Of a stretch of DNA of 64,000 nt, positions 35,329-43,406 are shown piece by piece. A program made the translations under genes and the position numbers. The notes under the pieces were generated by a model. It saw nothing but the letters and a program-made list of their open reading frames with translations, did no database searches and had not been told where the DNA came from. The stretch's first letter is position 1. Every line of letters begins with the position of its first letter. This stretch comes from Herbiconiux sp. A18JL235. Its GTDB lineage: Bacteria; Actinomycetota; Actinomycetes; Actinomycetales; Microbacteriaceae. Location of the stretch: the NCBI RefSeq assembly GCF_040939305.1, contig NZ_CP162511.1:3224001-3288000 (forward strand), read 5' to 3'.

Positions 35329-35901
35329 ATGTCGGAAGCGCGGGAGAGGCTGCTACGAGTGGCCTCCGAGCTGTTCTACCGCGAAGGCATCACGCGGGTC
35401 GGGATCGACCGCATCCTGCGCGAGGCCGGTGTCACCCGCGCCACCATGTACCGGTACTTCGACGGCAAGGAGCAGCTCGTCGCCGCCTACCTGCGACGCG
35501 AAGACGAGGCGCTGCGCGCCGCGTTCCCCGACCCGTCACGCGGCACGCAGGCCGAGGCGCTGCCGCGCACGTCCCCCGAGCAGTCGCGGGCGGCCCTCGA
35601 CGAACTGCTCGTGGGCATCGCCGACGACGTGGTGCGGCACCACGACCGCGGCTGCCCGTTCATCAACGCTGCGGCCGAGTACCCCGACCCCGACAGCGAG
35701 GTGCGCCGCATCGTGCGCGCCCACCGCGACTGGTTCGCGTCGGCAGTGCGCTCCCGCCTCGCGCTCGCCGGCGCTCCCGACCCCGACACCACCACCGCTG
35801 CCATCGTGCTCCTCCGCGACGGCGCCCTCGTCGGCGGCTACCTCGACGACCCCGCCACCGCCCGCACGGCCTTCCTCGCCACCGCCCGCGCCCTGTTCTG
35901 A
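35329..35901 (+). CDS. TetR family transcriptional regulator
   Basis: A 190-aa regulator. ATG 35329 is six bases after TACCGT; the longer frame would cover the operator. The N-terminal helix-turn-helix is normal (GITRVGIDRILREAGVTRAT, then MYRYFDGKEQLVAAYL). The ligand domain contains CPFINAAAEYPDPDSEVRRI, a pattern seen in a TetR subgroup that often sits beside redox or transport genes. It is divergent from the Pls-type synthetase, so it is the best local candidate for its control. Its ligand is unknown. Confidence 0.92.
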   Translation: MSEARERLLRVASELFYREGITRVGIDRILREAGVTRATMYRYFDGKEQLVAAYLRREDEALRAAFPDPSRGTQAEALPRTSPEQSRAALDELLVGIADDVVRHHDRGCPFINAAAEYPDPDSEVRRIVRAHRDWFASAVRSRLALAGAPDPDTTTAAIVLLRDGALVGGYLDDPATARTAFLATARALF

Positions 35902-35949
35902 GCGGGCGGCAGCCGCGCCGCGCCCTGCGCGCGTTGACCCAAGCACGAT

Positions 35950-36005
35950 CGACCCGTCACGATCCGCCCTCTCGAGCCCCGCACAGGGCGCTTCGTGACG
36001 ACTCG
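35950..36005. repeat. Family A palindrome, copy 2
   Basis: 21-base arms at 35950-35970 and 35985-36005 match at 17 positions around a 14-base loop. The right arm ends GACGACTCG, as in the copy at 46833-46889. It lies between the converging TetR and beta-helix genes. Confidence 0.7.
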
Positions 36006-36043
36006 ATGCAGGATGCGTGACGAGCGCAGCGCGAGCCCGCAGC

Positions 36044-38833
36044 TCAGAGGGCGGACTCGCGGGCGCGGCGGGCCTTGGCGACCCAGCCGGCGACGGAGCC
36101 GACGGGCACGCGGAGGGCATGCGCGACGCGGTCGATGGGCTTGCCTGCGTCGAGAACGGCGGCGACGGCCAGTTCTTCGACGGAGGAGAAGCTTCCGAGG
36201 CCGGCACCCGGTGCGCCACGTCCGGTCGAGAGGGAGGCGATCGACGCGGGCAGGCTCGGCACCGAGTTCCTCGACGGAACCGCGCTCGCAGACGGCGCAG
36301 CACCCGCCCCCGCGTCCACCCCTGATCGCGGGGCCGCGGCCACCGCTGATCGGGCGCCCGGCGCGGCAGACGCTCCCGGCGGCGACGCAGCACCACGCGG
36401 CGCCGGTTCGACCACGTCGCGCCCTGGCGGGCCGCCGACCAGCCACACGTCACTCGATCCGCCTGAGGCCGCGACGCCCGACAGCTTCGTGCGCCGGGGA
36501 ACGAGCGGGTCCCCGGCCGCGGCCCCGACCCCCGCACCGGCAGCCGCCACGAGCCCGACCCCCAGCCCGGCGCCCGTCGACGGGGCGCCTGCGAGCACGG
36601 CATCCGCGACCACCGCATCCGCGACCACCGCATCCGAGACCATCGCACTCGGAGCATCCGCCGACACCGCGACGCCGCGCGCCAGCCGGTACCGCTCGAG
36701 GTCGGCGCGCGCGAGCGCGATGGTCGTCGACTCGACCAGCTCACGGATCGTGCGCTGCCGCCGCACCCGGTAGAACACGAAGGCGATTCCGAGCACCGGG
36801 ATGACGAGCAGCAGCCCCCACAGCAGAGCGAGCGGATGCGCCTCCACCCAGAGCAGCACCTCCCAGCGCTCCGTCCAGCCGGAGTCGTCGTTGCCGGTGG
36901 CGGTGACGTCGTCGGCGCCGTCGCGGGTGACGATGGCCGAGGGCCCTTCGCCGGAGACCGTGTTGCCGCTCACCGTCAGCGACGTGTGGGCGCCCTCGAC
37001 GACGATGCCCGAGCCCGACGCGACCGACACCCGGTTGCCCGTCACCGATCCCTGCGAGTCGGTGAGCCGGAGGCCGAGCCGCGACTGCTCGACCGCGTTG
37101 TCGGTGAGCTGCACCCCGCTGGTGCCGCTCACCTGCGCCCCGCCCGAGCCGTTGCCGGAGAGCGTGCTCTTCTCGAGCGTCAGCCACCACGCGTTGCCGG
37201 GCGACAGCCCGCCGGGGTTCGCGCCCGCGACCGGCGGTGTGCCGTCGAAGTCGAGGCCGTAGCGCGCGTTGTCGCTGAGGGTCGACGAGCGGATGGCGAC
37301 ATCCGCACTGCCCGGACGCACCTCCACGCCCTGCGCCCCCGAGCCGGAGACCGTCACCGTGTCGAGCTCGAGGCCCAGCACACCGCTGACGAGCACCCCG
37401 CTGTCGAGCGACCCGGCGAAGGTCGTGTCGTCGACGGCGACCTTCGTCGCGGAGTCGAGGAAGAGCCCGATGTGGTCGCCGTCGACGCGGGAGTGCGAGA
37501 TGGTGCCGGTCGACAGAGCGGCGGTCGACCCGGTGAGGGCGAGGCCGCCGGTGCGTCCGCTGTAGAAGCCGAGGTTCGCCACGGCGATGCGATCGGCGAC
37601 CAGGGTGCCCTCATGCACACGGATGTAGGCGCGTCCGTCGTTCGTGTCGAGGTCGGGCCCGCCGTCTGCGGCGTTCCACGAGGTCACGGAGAAGGGGGCG
37701 TCTTCGGCGCCGGTCAGCTTCAGCGTGCCACCCCAGACGACGAGGGGGGTGAATCCGGATGCTCCGCTCGACATCCGCAGGGTCTGCCCCGGCGCCGAGA
37801 GGTCGAGCTCGGCACCTCGCCCCACGAAGATCGTCTTGGTCATGAGCACCGTGGTGTCGTCGACCCGGGTGATGCCGCCGAGATCGATGAGGTCGTCGAG
37901 CGTGTAGGGGCGGCCGATGGGCGACAGCACCATCACCGACCCGGCGGGGTCACTCACGATCGAGAGCCCGCGCGCGAGCATCGACCACCGCGCGTCATGG
38001 GCGGCAACGAGGGCGGCCTCGTACGCGGAGTCTTCGTCGACCGGGTACGGCGCCCACGTCGGCGTCGGCCCCATCGTCGCCACCGCCTGCGCCGCGGCCT
38101 CCACCAGCGCCCTGTCCCCCGAGACCGGTGGTGCATCGGCTTCGCCGTCGCCGGCGGCGGATGCCGCATCGGTGGTGCCGTCGCCGGTGGCGGGGGCCAC
38201 GTCCGTGGTGCCGTCGCCGGTGGCGGGCGCCGCATCGGTGGTGCCGTCGCCGGGCGCGGGGGCCGCATCGGTGGTGCCGTCGCCGGGCGCGGGTGGAACG
38301 TCTATGGTGCCTTCACCGTCGACGGCGGGCGCGGCTTCCACGGGAGTGGCGGGCCCAGCTGCAGTCGCGGGGGTGTCTGCCGCGGAAGTCGTGGTGGCCG
38401 CGGGGGCCGAAGGAGTGCCGCTCGCTCCGGGCGTGGCCGGGGCGCCCACGACCGCCGAGGCGACGCTGCCGAGGAACGCGCTCACCCGCGCCGGCACGCC
38501 GTTCAACACCAGCACCACGGCTGCCACCGATCCGACGATGAGGATGCCCACACCGAGCCGCACGAGCATCCGCCTGCCGCGCCCCATCGTGTCGCCCCGC
38601 TCGACCGCGGTCAGCGATCCGCTGTCGCCACCCTCCGCCCGATCGTCGACGCCGTCCGCCGGGGGAAGGTCGGCTGTGGCCGACCCGTCCGCCTCATCGG
38701 CGTCATCCGCGGCGACGAGACCGTCGGCCGCCACCTCGGCGTCATCCGCGTCATCCGCGGCGACGAGACCATCCTCCGCCACCTCGTCAGCACCGGCGGC
38801 GGCATGGTCGTCGGGCTGATCGTCGTCGTTCAT
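36044..38833 (-). CDS. Membrane-anchored parallel beta-helix protein with cytoplasmic tails
   Basis: A 929-aa protein from ATG 38833, which overlaps the stop of the GT2 gene by four bases. An acidic N-terminus of about 85 residues leads to TM1 (about 90-112). A Thr/Ala/Asp linker with 11-residue repeats (GDGTTDAAPAP) follows, then a right-handed parallel beta-helix of about 350 residues (repeats such as SGNTVSGEGPSAIV, SGSGAQGVEVRPG), TM2 (about 668-690), a low-complexity tail and a C-terminal helix-turn-helix-like end (IDRVAHALRVPVGSVAGWVA). Extracellular beta-helix domains often bind, cleave or epimerise polysaccharides. Coupling to the GT2 gene suggests handling of the polymer it makes. 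No catalytic residues were identified. Confidence 0.8.
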   Translation of the reverse strand: MNDDDQPDDHAAAGADEVAEDGLVAADDADDAEVAADGLVAADDADEADGSATADLPPADGVDDRAEGGDSGSLTAVERGDTMGRGRRMLVRLGVGILIVGSVAAVVLVLNGVPARVSAFLGSVASAVVGAPATPGASGTPSAPAATTTSAADTPATAAGPATPVEAAPAVDGEGTIDVPPAPGDGTTDAAPAPGDGTTDAAPATGDGTTDVAPATGDGTTDAASAAGDGEADAPPVSGDRALVEAAAQAVATMGPTPTWAPYPVDEDSAYEAALVAAHDARWSMLARGLSIVSDPAGSVMVLSPIGRPYTLDDLIDLGGITRVDDTTVLMTKTIFVGRGAELDLSAPGQTLRMSSGASGFTPLVVWGGTLKLTGAEDAPFSVTSWNAADGGPDLDTNDGRAYIRVHEGTLVADRIAVANLGFYSGRTGGLALTGSTAALSTGTISHSRVDGDHIGLFLDSATKVAVDDTTFAGSLDSGVLVSGVLGLELDTVTVSGSGAQGVEVRPGSADVAIRSSTLSDNARYGLDFDGTPPVAGANPGGLSPGNAWWLTLEKSTLSGNGSGGAQVSGTSGVQLTDNAVEQSRLGLRLTDSQGSVTGNRVSVASGSGIVVEGAHTSLTVSGNTVSGEGPSAIVTRDGADDVTATGNDDSGWTERWEVLLWVEAHPLALLWGLLLVIPVLGIAFVFYRVRRQRTIRELVESTTIALARADLERYRLARGVAVSADAPSAMVSDAVVADAVVADAVLAGAPSTGAGLGVGLVAAAGAGVGAAAGDPLVPRRTKLSGVAASGGSSDVWLVGGPPGRDVVEPAPRGAASPPGASAAPGARSAVAAAPRSGVDAGAGAAPSASAVPSRNSVPSLPASIASLSTGRGAPGAGLGSFSSVEELAVAAVLDAGKPIDRVAHALRVPVGSVAGWVAKARRARESAL
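38160..38300 (-). repeat. 33-bp coding repeat in the beta-helix protein linker
   Basis: Near-identical 33-base units encode GDGTTDAAPAP or GDGTTD(A/V)APAT. About four units, the outer ones diverged. Confidence 0.7.
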
Positions 38834-40242
38834 CGGGTGGTCACCGCATCCGTCACCACAGCACCCGCACCACCCACGGCACCCGCACCACCCACGGCAC
38901 CCGCACCACCGGCACCACCCACGGCACCCGCACCACCGGCACCACCCACGGCAGCATCCCCATCGCCCGCACCACCGTGCGGCGCCGCCTGGTGCGGGGG
39001 TTGCGGCTCGGGCCGCAGCGAGCGCTCCGTCTGCCCCTCCCCGCCGACGCTGTCGGCCGAGCGCGTCAGCCAGCCCTGCGTGTTCATCGTGAACAGCGCG
39101 AACAGCTTGATCGGCAACGCCACGAGGGCCGTGATGCCCGTGACCAGCGGCAGGATGACGATGTCTTCCGGCCGCCGCCACAGGTGCGACACCCCGCGGA
39201 TGCCCCGCCCCACGAACGCCCACAGCAACGCCATCGAGAACGCGAGCCACGGCACCGGCGACGACAGCGAGTGGAACACGTACGCCACGGCGATGGCCAT
39301 CGACACGGGGGTGAAGAGGATCTGCATCACCGTGATCTGCGAGATGAACGGCACCCTGAAGATCCACCCGAGGCGGATCGCCGTGAGGTAGCAGCGGTAC
39401 GAGTTGCGACTCCACCGCACCCGCTGCTTCACGAACGCCCGGAAGGTGTCGGGGAACATCGACAACGCCCGCGCCGAGTCCTGGTGGGTGACGCGATAGC
39501 CCTCCGACAGCACCAGCCAGGTCAGCCGCCCGTCGTCGCCCGCCACGCACTCGCGGCCCATGAACACTTCGTGCTCGAGATCGGGCAGCTTCGGCAGGAT
39601 CACCTCGCGCCGGTACGCGCTCGTGCGCCCCGACGCGCAGATCACCCCGCCGAAGCGCCCCATCGCGGGGGCGTAGTCGTAGTAGCGCTGGTCGATGATC
39701 CAGTCCGCGACCCGCCGCCAGGTGCTCGTCTTCGGCAGGTACACGTTCTGCCGCGTGCTCACCGCGCCGACCGCCGCGTCGATGAACGGCATCTGCACAG
39801 CCGCGAGCATCCCGTCCTCCCACGCCGTGTCGGAGTCGACGAGCACGACGAGCTCGGTGTCGGCGGCACGGATGCCCACCCCGAGCGCCGACCGCTTCCC
39901 CCGGTGCTCGAACATGATGACGTCGACCTCGGGCAGCCCGAGCGCCTCGATGCGCTGCTCGGCCTCGACGTCGGCGACGTCGAGCACGATCACGATGCGA
40001 GACGGATGCTGCCGCCGCCAGGTCTCGAGGCAGCGCAGCAGCACATCCGGGTCTTCGTGGTACGACGGCACCACCACGGTCGTCGTGGTGCGGTAGTCGT
40101 TCACCACCGGCCTCGTCGACGCCGAGATGACCTTGCGCACCAGCCAGAAGCTCCACGACACGATGCCGAACACCCCGAAGGGCAGCAGCCACATCACGGT
40201 GCGGCCGAGGTCGCCGAGGAACGACGAAAGCTCGCTGGGCAC
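38830..40242 (-). CDS. Processive family 2 glycosyltransferase (cellulose/hyaluronan synthase-like)
   Basis: A 470-aa membrane glycosyltransferase with the processive D,D,D,QxxRW set: VLDVADVEAE, DSD in LVVLVDSDTAW, GDD in CVAGDDGRLTW and QRVRW. One N-terminal TM and about four C-terminal TMs frame the catalytic domain, as in hyaluronan-synthase-like enzymes that polymerise and export a glycan. The conserved end NTQGWLTRSADS is followed by a Gly/Ala-rich tail of VGGAGGAGA repeats. The start is GTG 40242. The gene is coupled by ATGA overlap to the beta-helix gene and divergent from a beta-helix lipoprotein. The sugar substrate is unknown. Confidence 0.9.
   Translation of the reverse strand: MPSELSSFLGDLGRTVMWLLPFGVFGIVSWSFWLVRKVISASTRPVVNDYRTTTTVVVPSYHEDPDVLLRCLETWRRQHPSRIVIVLDVADVEAEQRIEALGLPEVDVIMFEHRGKRSALGVGIRAADTELVVLVDSDTAWEDGMLAAVQMPFIDAAVGAVSTRQNVYLPKTSTWRRVADWIIDQRYYDYAPAMGRFGGVICASGRTSAYRREVILPKLPDLEHEVFMGRECVAGDDGRLTWLVLSEGYRVTHQDSARALSMFPDTFRAFVKQRVRWSRNSYRCYLTAIRLGWIFRVPFISQITVMQILFTPVSMAIAVAYVFHSLSSPVPWLAFSMALLWAFVGRGIRGVSHLWRRPEDIVILPLVTGITALVALPIKLFALFTMNTQGWLTRSADSVGGEGQTERSLRPEPQPPHQAAPHGGAGDGDAAVGGAGGAGAVGGAGGAGAVGGAGAVGGAGAVVTDAVTTR
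38866..38955 (-). repeat. 9/18-bp minisatellite at the 3' end of the GT2 gene
   Basis: Repeats of CCCACGGCACCCGCACCA and shorter CCGGCACCA variants encode the Gly/Ala-rich tail of the glycosyltransferase. Confidence 0.75.
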
Positions 40243-40366
40243 GGGGTCGCCGCCAGCCTCTCAACGGATGCGCGACGGGGCTCGGGAGGGTGCGCGACAC
40301 GGCGGATGGGTGGCCCGCGGTGCGCTCGGCCGCGTCGCACTCCGGCCGTCTGTCAGTGTAGTGACC

Positions 40367-41608
40367 GTGACCCCTGCACCGCGCGACCCGTCGGACCCCC
40401 CTTTCTGGGCGCGTTCCGCGCGGTGGGCGGGCGTGCGCCGCAGCGGTCGAGGGCGGGTGCGGGCCGTCGTGCTGGGAGGACTGGTCGTGGGCTTGCTGTC
40501 CGGATGCGCGAACGGTGCGTACTGGGCCGAACCCGGCGGGTACGGAGGTGGCCCGAGTGGGCCGGGCGGCACGGGCGGCAGCGGTTCCGCGTCGTCTGCG
40601 GCACCTTCTCCCGGCGCTGACTCCGGCTCTGCCGCTCCGGGTTCCGGGCAGGGTGCGGGCGGGTCGTCCGGCGCATCCGTCGACTGCGACCCCACCGGCG
40701 CGATCGTCGTGTCGACCGCCGACGAGCTCGTCGAAGCACTCCGCGACGCGTCGGCGGGCGACCGCATCGTGCTCGCTGACGGTCGCTTCGCGGGCACCTT
40801 CACGGCGAGCGCCCAGGGCACCGCCGATGACCCGATCACCCTCTGCGGCAGCGCCGACGCCGTGCTCGACGGGGGCTCGACCGATACCGGCTACACCCTC
40901 CACCTCGACGACGCCTCCCGCTGGGTCGTCGCGGGGTTCACCGTCACCGGCGGCCAGAAGGGCGTCATGCTCGACGGCTCCTCGCACAACGAGCTGCGCT
41001 CCCTCACCGTGTCGGGAACCGGGGACGAGGCCGTGCACTTCCGTTCCGGTTCGAGCGACAACGTGCTCGCCGACTCCGTGATCGACCGCACAGGCCTGCG
41101 GGAGCCTCGCTTCGGCGAGGGCGTCTACATCGGCAGTGCCCGCTCGAATTGGTGCGACCTGACCGACTGCGAGCCGGATGCCAGCGACCGCAACCGCGTC
41201 ACCGGCACCACCGTCTCGGGCACGACGGCCGAGCCGATCGACGTGAAAGAGGGTACGACCGGAGGCGAGCTCAGCGGGAACGTGCTCGACGGTTCGTCGG
41301 TCACCGACGCCGACTCGCTGATCGACGTGAAAGGGTCCGGCTGGGTCGTCTCGGACAACCGGGGCACGGCGGCCCCGGGCGACGGCGCCCAGGTGCACGT
41401 CATCGACGGCCTGGGCGGCGCGGGCACCGTGTTCACCGCGAACCGCTTCGCCGTGCCCGCCGGCGGTGTCGCGGTTCGGCTCGTGGGCGATGCGCGCACG
41501 GCGGCGACCGCGTCGGGCGCGCGCAATCGGGTCGGCTGCGACAACGTGGCCGAGATCGACGGCGTCGACGAGCCGGATGCGGTGAGCAACGTCGCGTGCA
41601 CCCGCTGA
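40367..41608 (+). CDS. Parallel beta-helix lipoprotein
   Basis: About 413 aa from GTG 40367; GTG 40361 in the same frame is nearly as good. The protein has a basic N-terminus, a hydrophobic core (VVLGGLVVGLL) and the lipobox LLSGC, so it should be anchored outside the cell. A Gly/Ser/Pro linker of about 50 residues precedes a right-handed beta-helix domain that starts AIVVSTADELVEALRDASAG, a common opening of chondroitinase-B and alginate-lyase-like folds (GDRIVLADGRFAGTF). It is divergent from the GT2 operon, which supports a role with the same surface polymer. Lyase activity is a guess. Confidence 0.8.
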   Translation: MTPAPRDPSDPPFWARSARWAGVRRSGRGRVRAVVLGGLVVGLLSGCANGAYWAEPGGYGGGPSGPGGTGGSGSASSAAPSPGADSGSAAPGSGQGAGGSSGASVDCDPTGAIVVSTADELVEALRDASAGDRIVLADGRFAGTFTASAQGTADDPITLCGSADAVLDGGSTDTGYTLHLDDASRWVVAGFTVTGGQKGVMLDGSSHNELRSLTVSGTGDEAVHFRSGSSDNVLADSVIDRTGLREPRFGEGVYIGSARSNWCDLTDCEPDASDRNRVTGTTVSGTTAEPIDVKEGTTGGELSGNVLDGSSVTDADSLIDVKGSGWVVSDNRGTAAPGDGAQVHVIDGLGGAGTVFTANRFAVPAGGVAVRLVGDARTAATASGARNRVGCDNVAEIDGVDEPDAVSNVACTR

Positions 41609-41684
41609 GCGGGCGGTGGTGGCGGCCGCTGCTCGACGCCGGGACTCGACATCGACGGGGCTGCCACCGGTCTGCGGTGACCGC

Positions 41685-41690
41685 TAGCGT
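41685..41690 (+). promoter_or_regulatory. -10 box of the Ddn-family gene
   Basis: TAGCGT six bases before ATG 41697. Confidence 0.5.
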
Positions 41691-41696
41691 GAGCAC

Positions 41697-42119
41697 ATGA
41701 GCGATTTCAACGAGCGCATCGTCGAGGAGTTCCGTGCCAACGGGGGCACGGTCACCACCGCCGGATTCGGCGACAAGCTGGTGCTGCTGCACACCACGGG
41801 CGCGAAGACGGGCGCCGCGCGCATCAGCCCCGTGATGGGCTTTCCCGAGCCCGACGGCTGGCTCGTCGTGGCCTCGAAGGCCGGCGCGCCCGACAACCCC
41901 GCCTGGTACGCGAACCTGGTCGCGCATCCGGATGCCACGGTCGAAGCGCCCGCCGGCGACGGCATCGAGACGGTCGAGGTCACGGCCCGAGCGCTGTCGG
42001 GAGACGAGTACGCCACGGCCTGGAAACGGGTGGTCGCCGACGCCCCCGGCTTCGACGACTACCGGGTGAAGGCGGCGAACCGCACCATCCCGGTGCTGAT
42101 GCTCACGCGTCGCGGCTGA
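41697..42119 (+). CDS. Ddn-like (nitroreductase/quinone reductase family) protein
   Basis: A 140-aa split-beta-barrel protein of the deazaflavin-dependent nitroreductase family, which uses F420H2 in mycobacteria. The core (LVLLHTTGAKTGAARISPVM, NPAWYANLVAHPDATVE) is typical. ATG 41697 follows TAGCGT by six bases. It converges with the small GNAT gene across a hairpin terminator. The natural substrate is unknown. Confidence 0.9.
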   Translation: MSDFNERIVEEFRANGGTVTTAGFGDKLVLLHTTGAKTGAARISPVMGFPEPDGWLVVASKAGAPDNPAWYANLVAHPDATVEAPAGDGIETVEVTARALSGDEYATAWKRVVADAPGFDDYRVKAANRTIPVLMLTRRG

Positions 42120-42151
42120 GCAGCCAGACCGTGCAGCCCCCCGTTAAACAT

Positions 42152-42185
42152 TGGTGGAGAGGGCCGAAGCCCTCCCCACACACCA
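42152..42185. terminator. Bidirectional terminator-like hairpin
   Basis: GGAGAGGGC and GCCCTCCCC form a nine-pair stem with one mismatch around a CGAA loop, extended by TGGTG and CACCA. It lies between two converging genes. Confidence 0.65.
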
Positions 42186-42197
42186 CTATAGCAACAC

Positions 42198-42482
42198 TCA
42201 GCGGTTGAGGAGGGATGCGCGCTCCGGATGCTCGTCGAACCACTTGCCGACGTACCAGCACATGGGGATGATGCGCGCATCCGTCGTCTGCTCGACGTCG
42301 TCGACGGCGTAGGCGACGATCTCGCCGGCGTAGCCGTGCCCGCGCTGCTTCGGGTCGGTGAAGGTGTGGGTGAACGAGACGGTCCCCTCGTTCGCGACGT
42401 AGTCGACGGCGCTCACGAGCGCCCCGTCGACCTTGAGGGTGTAGCGGCGCCGCTCGGCGTCGTGCTCGAATTCGCGTGCCAT
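42198..42482 (-). CDS. Small GNAT acetyltransferase (YjdJ-type)
   Basis: A 94-aa single-domain protein of the short GNAT group. KQRGHGYAGEIVAYAVDDV is the acetyl-CoA loop and helix, and IIPMCWYVGKWFDEHPE the conserved C-terminal cysteine region. ATG 42482 is six bases after TAGGCT. The substrate is not known. Confidence 0.9.
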   Translation of the reverse strand: MAREFEHDAERRRYTLKVDGALVSAVDYVANEGTVSFTHTFTDPKQRGHGYAGEIVAYAVDDVEQTTDARIIPMCWYVGKWFDEHPERASLLNR

Positions 42483-42488
42483 GGCGTC

Positions 42489-42494
42489 AGCCTA
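42489..42494 (-). promoter_or_regulatory. -10 box of the small GNAT gene
   Basis: TAGGCT on the minus strand, six bases before ATG 42482. Confidence 0.5.
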
Positions 42495-42591
42495 CGACGG
42501 GGCGCGCGGGGGCGGGCCGTTCGGGGCCGGGATCACTCATCCTTCAGGCTGATCTGCAGGGTTTGGGAGTACCCGTCCCATGCATTCTCGC

Positions 42592-42597
42592 TACCCT
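42592..42597 (+). promoter_or_regulatory. -10 box of the gene at 42605
   Basis: TACCCT seven bases before ATG 42605. Confidence 0.45.
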
Positions 42598-42604
42598 CGG
42601 GCTC

Positions 42605-42931
42605 ATGGGTGTGGAGACCGAGACGGTACGGCCGGCCGCGTGGGTGGGGGCGATGCACCTCTCCGATCGCATCGTCGTGACGGGAACGGTGCTGGTGCTG
42701 CGCGACATCAGGCTGCGGCGCAGCGACCTGCCCGTGAGGTTCGACGAGGCCCGGCTGCTGGTCTCGCCCACGCCCGAGTCGGCGATGGAGTACGCCTCGG
42801 CGCTGTCGGCGGCGTACGCTCGGCAGGCACCGTATGCCGCGCCCGACGGGGTCGACGAGCACTGGCGCATCCACAGCATGGCGCAGCACGTCGCCGCGCG
42901 CATCGACGCGAACTACCCCGGTCGGGCGTAG
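42605..42931 (+). CDS. Hypothetical protein, 108 aa
   Basis: Not recognised. ATG 42605 is chosen because TACCCT stands seven bases upstream. The protein is soluble with a mixed alpha/beta look: a beta-rich first half (DRIVVTGTVLVLRDIRLRR) and helices in the second (SAMEYASALSAAYARQA, HSMAQHVAARIDANY). It has no membrane segment, cysteine or metal motif. It is divergent from the small GNAT gene and followed by a small membrane-protein gene. Confidence 0.6.
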   Translation: MGVETETVRPAAWVGAMHLSDRIVVTGTVLVLRDIRLRRSDLPVRFDEARLLVSPTPESAMEYASALSAAYARQAPYAAPDGVDEHWRIHSMAQHVAARIDANYPGRA

Positions 42932-43061
42932 GGCGCGCGCGCTCGCTTCCCCGTCCTCGGGCCGTCCGCCTCCTTCCTCAGGTGGAGGCGGATCGCCCGA
43001 TCGGTGGAGGCGGCGGCCCGTCGGGTCTGCGTAGCGTGGTGGTGACGAAAGGGGACCGTCC

Positions 43062-43250
43062 ATGACCGCATCACGCAGCACCACCTTCTTCTGGGTGGCG
43101 GGAATCCTCGCCATGGGCGTCTGCCTCGGCTTCGGCGTGTTCGCCCTGGCCGTCGGCCACCCCGAGATCGCGGCGGTGTTCGCGGTGATCGGCGTCGCCT
43201 CCGTCGCCACCCTCCCGGGTGTGCGGCGGCCGCGCTCACGGAGGCCGTAG
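43062..43250 (+). CDS. Small membrane protein, 62 aa
   Basis: A 62-aa protein with a good AAAGGGGA ribosome-binding site before ATG 43062. Two hydrophobic segments (FFWVAGILAMGVCLGFGVFA and IAAVFAVIGVASVATLPG) predict a membrane hairpin with a basic C-terminus (RRPRSRRP). No family is recognised. It lies just upstream of a family C palindrome and the second LLM gene. Confidence 0.55.
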   Translation: MTASRSTTFFWVAGILAMGVCLGFGVFALAVGHPEIAAVFAVIGVASVATLPGVRRPRSRRP

Positions 43251-43279
43251 GGCCTCCCGCCTCGGCCACCCCTCCGTTC

Positions 43280-43331
43280 CTTGCGGACAAAGTCCATGAA
43301 GAACTCCGTTATCACGGACTTTGTCCGCAAG
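43280..43331. repeat. Family C palindrome, copy 2
   Basis: 20-base arms at 43280-43299 and 43312-43331 differ at one position around a 12-base loop AGAACTCCGTTA. The arms and the loop ends match the copy at 26116. Confidence 0.85.
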
Positions 43332-43406
43332 AACGTCGTGGGCGGGTCGTGGGCGGGTCGCCCGCTAGCCTGAAGGAACCCCGCCGCCGACGCCGAAGGA
43401 CGAGCC

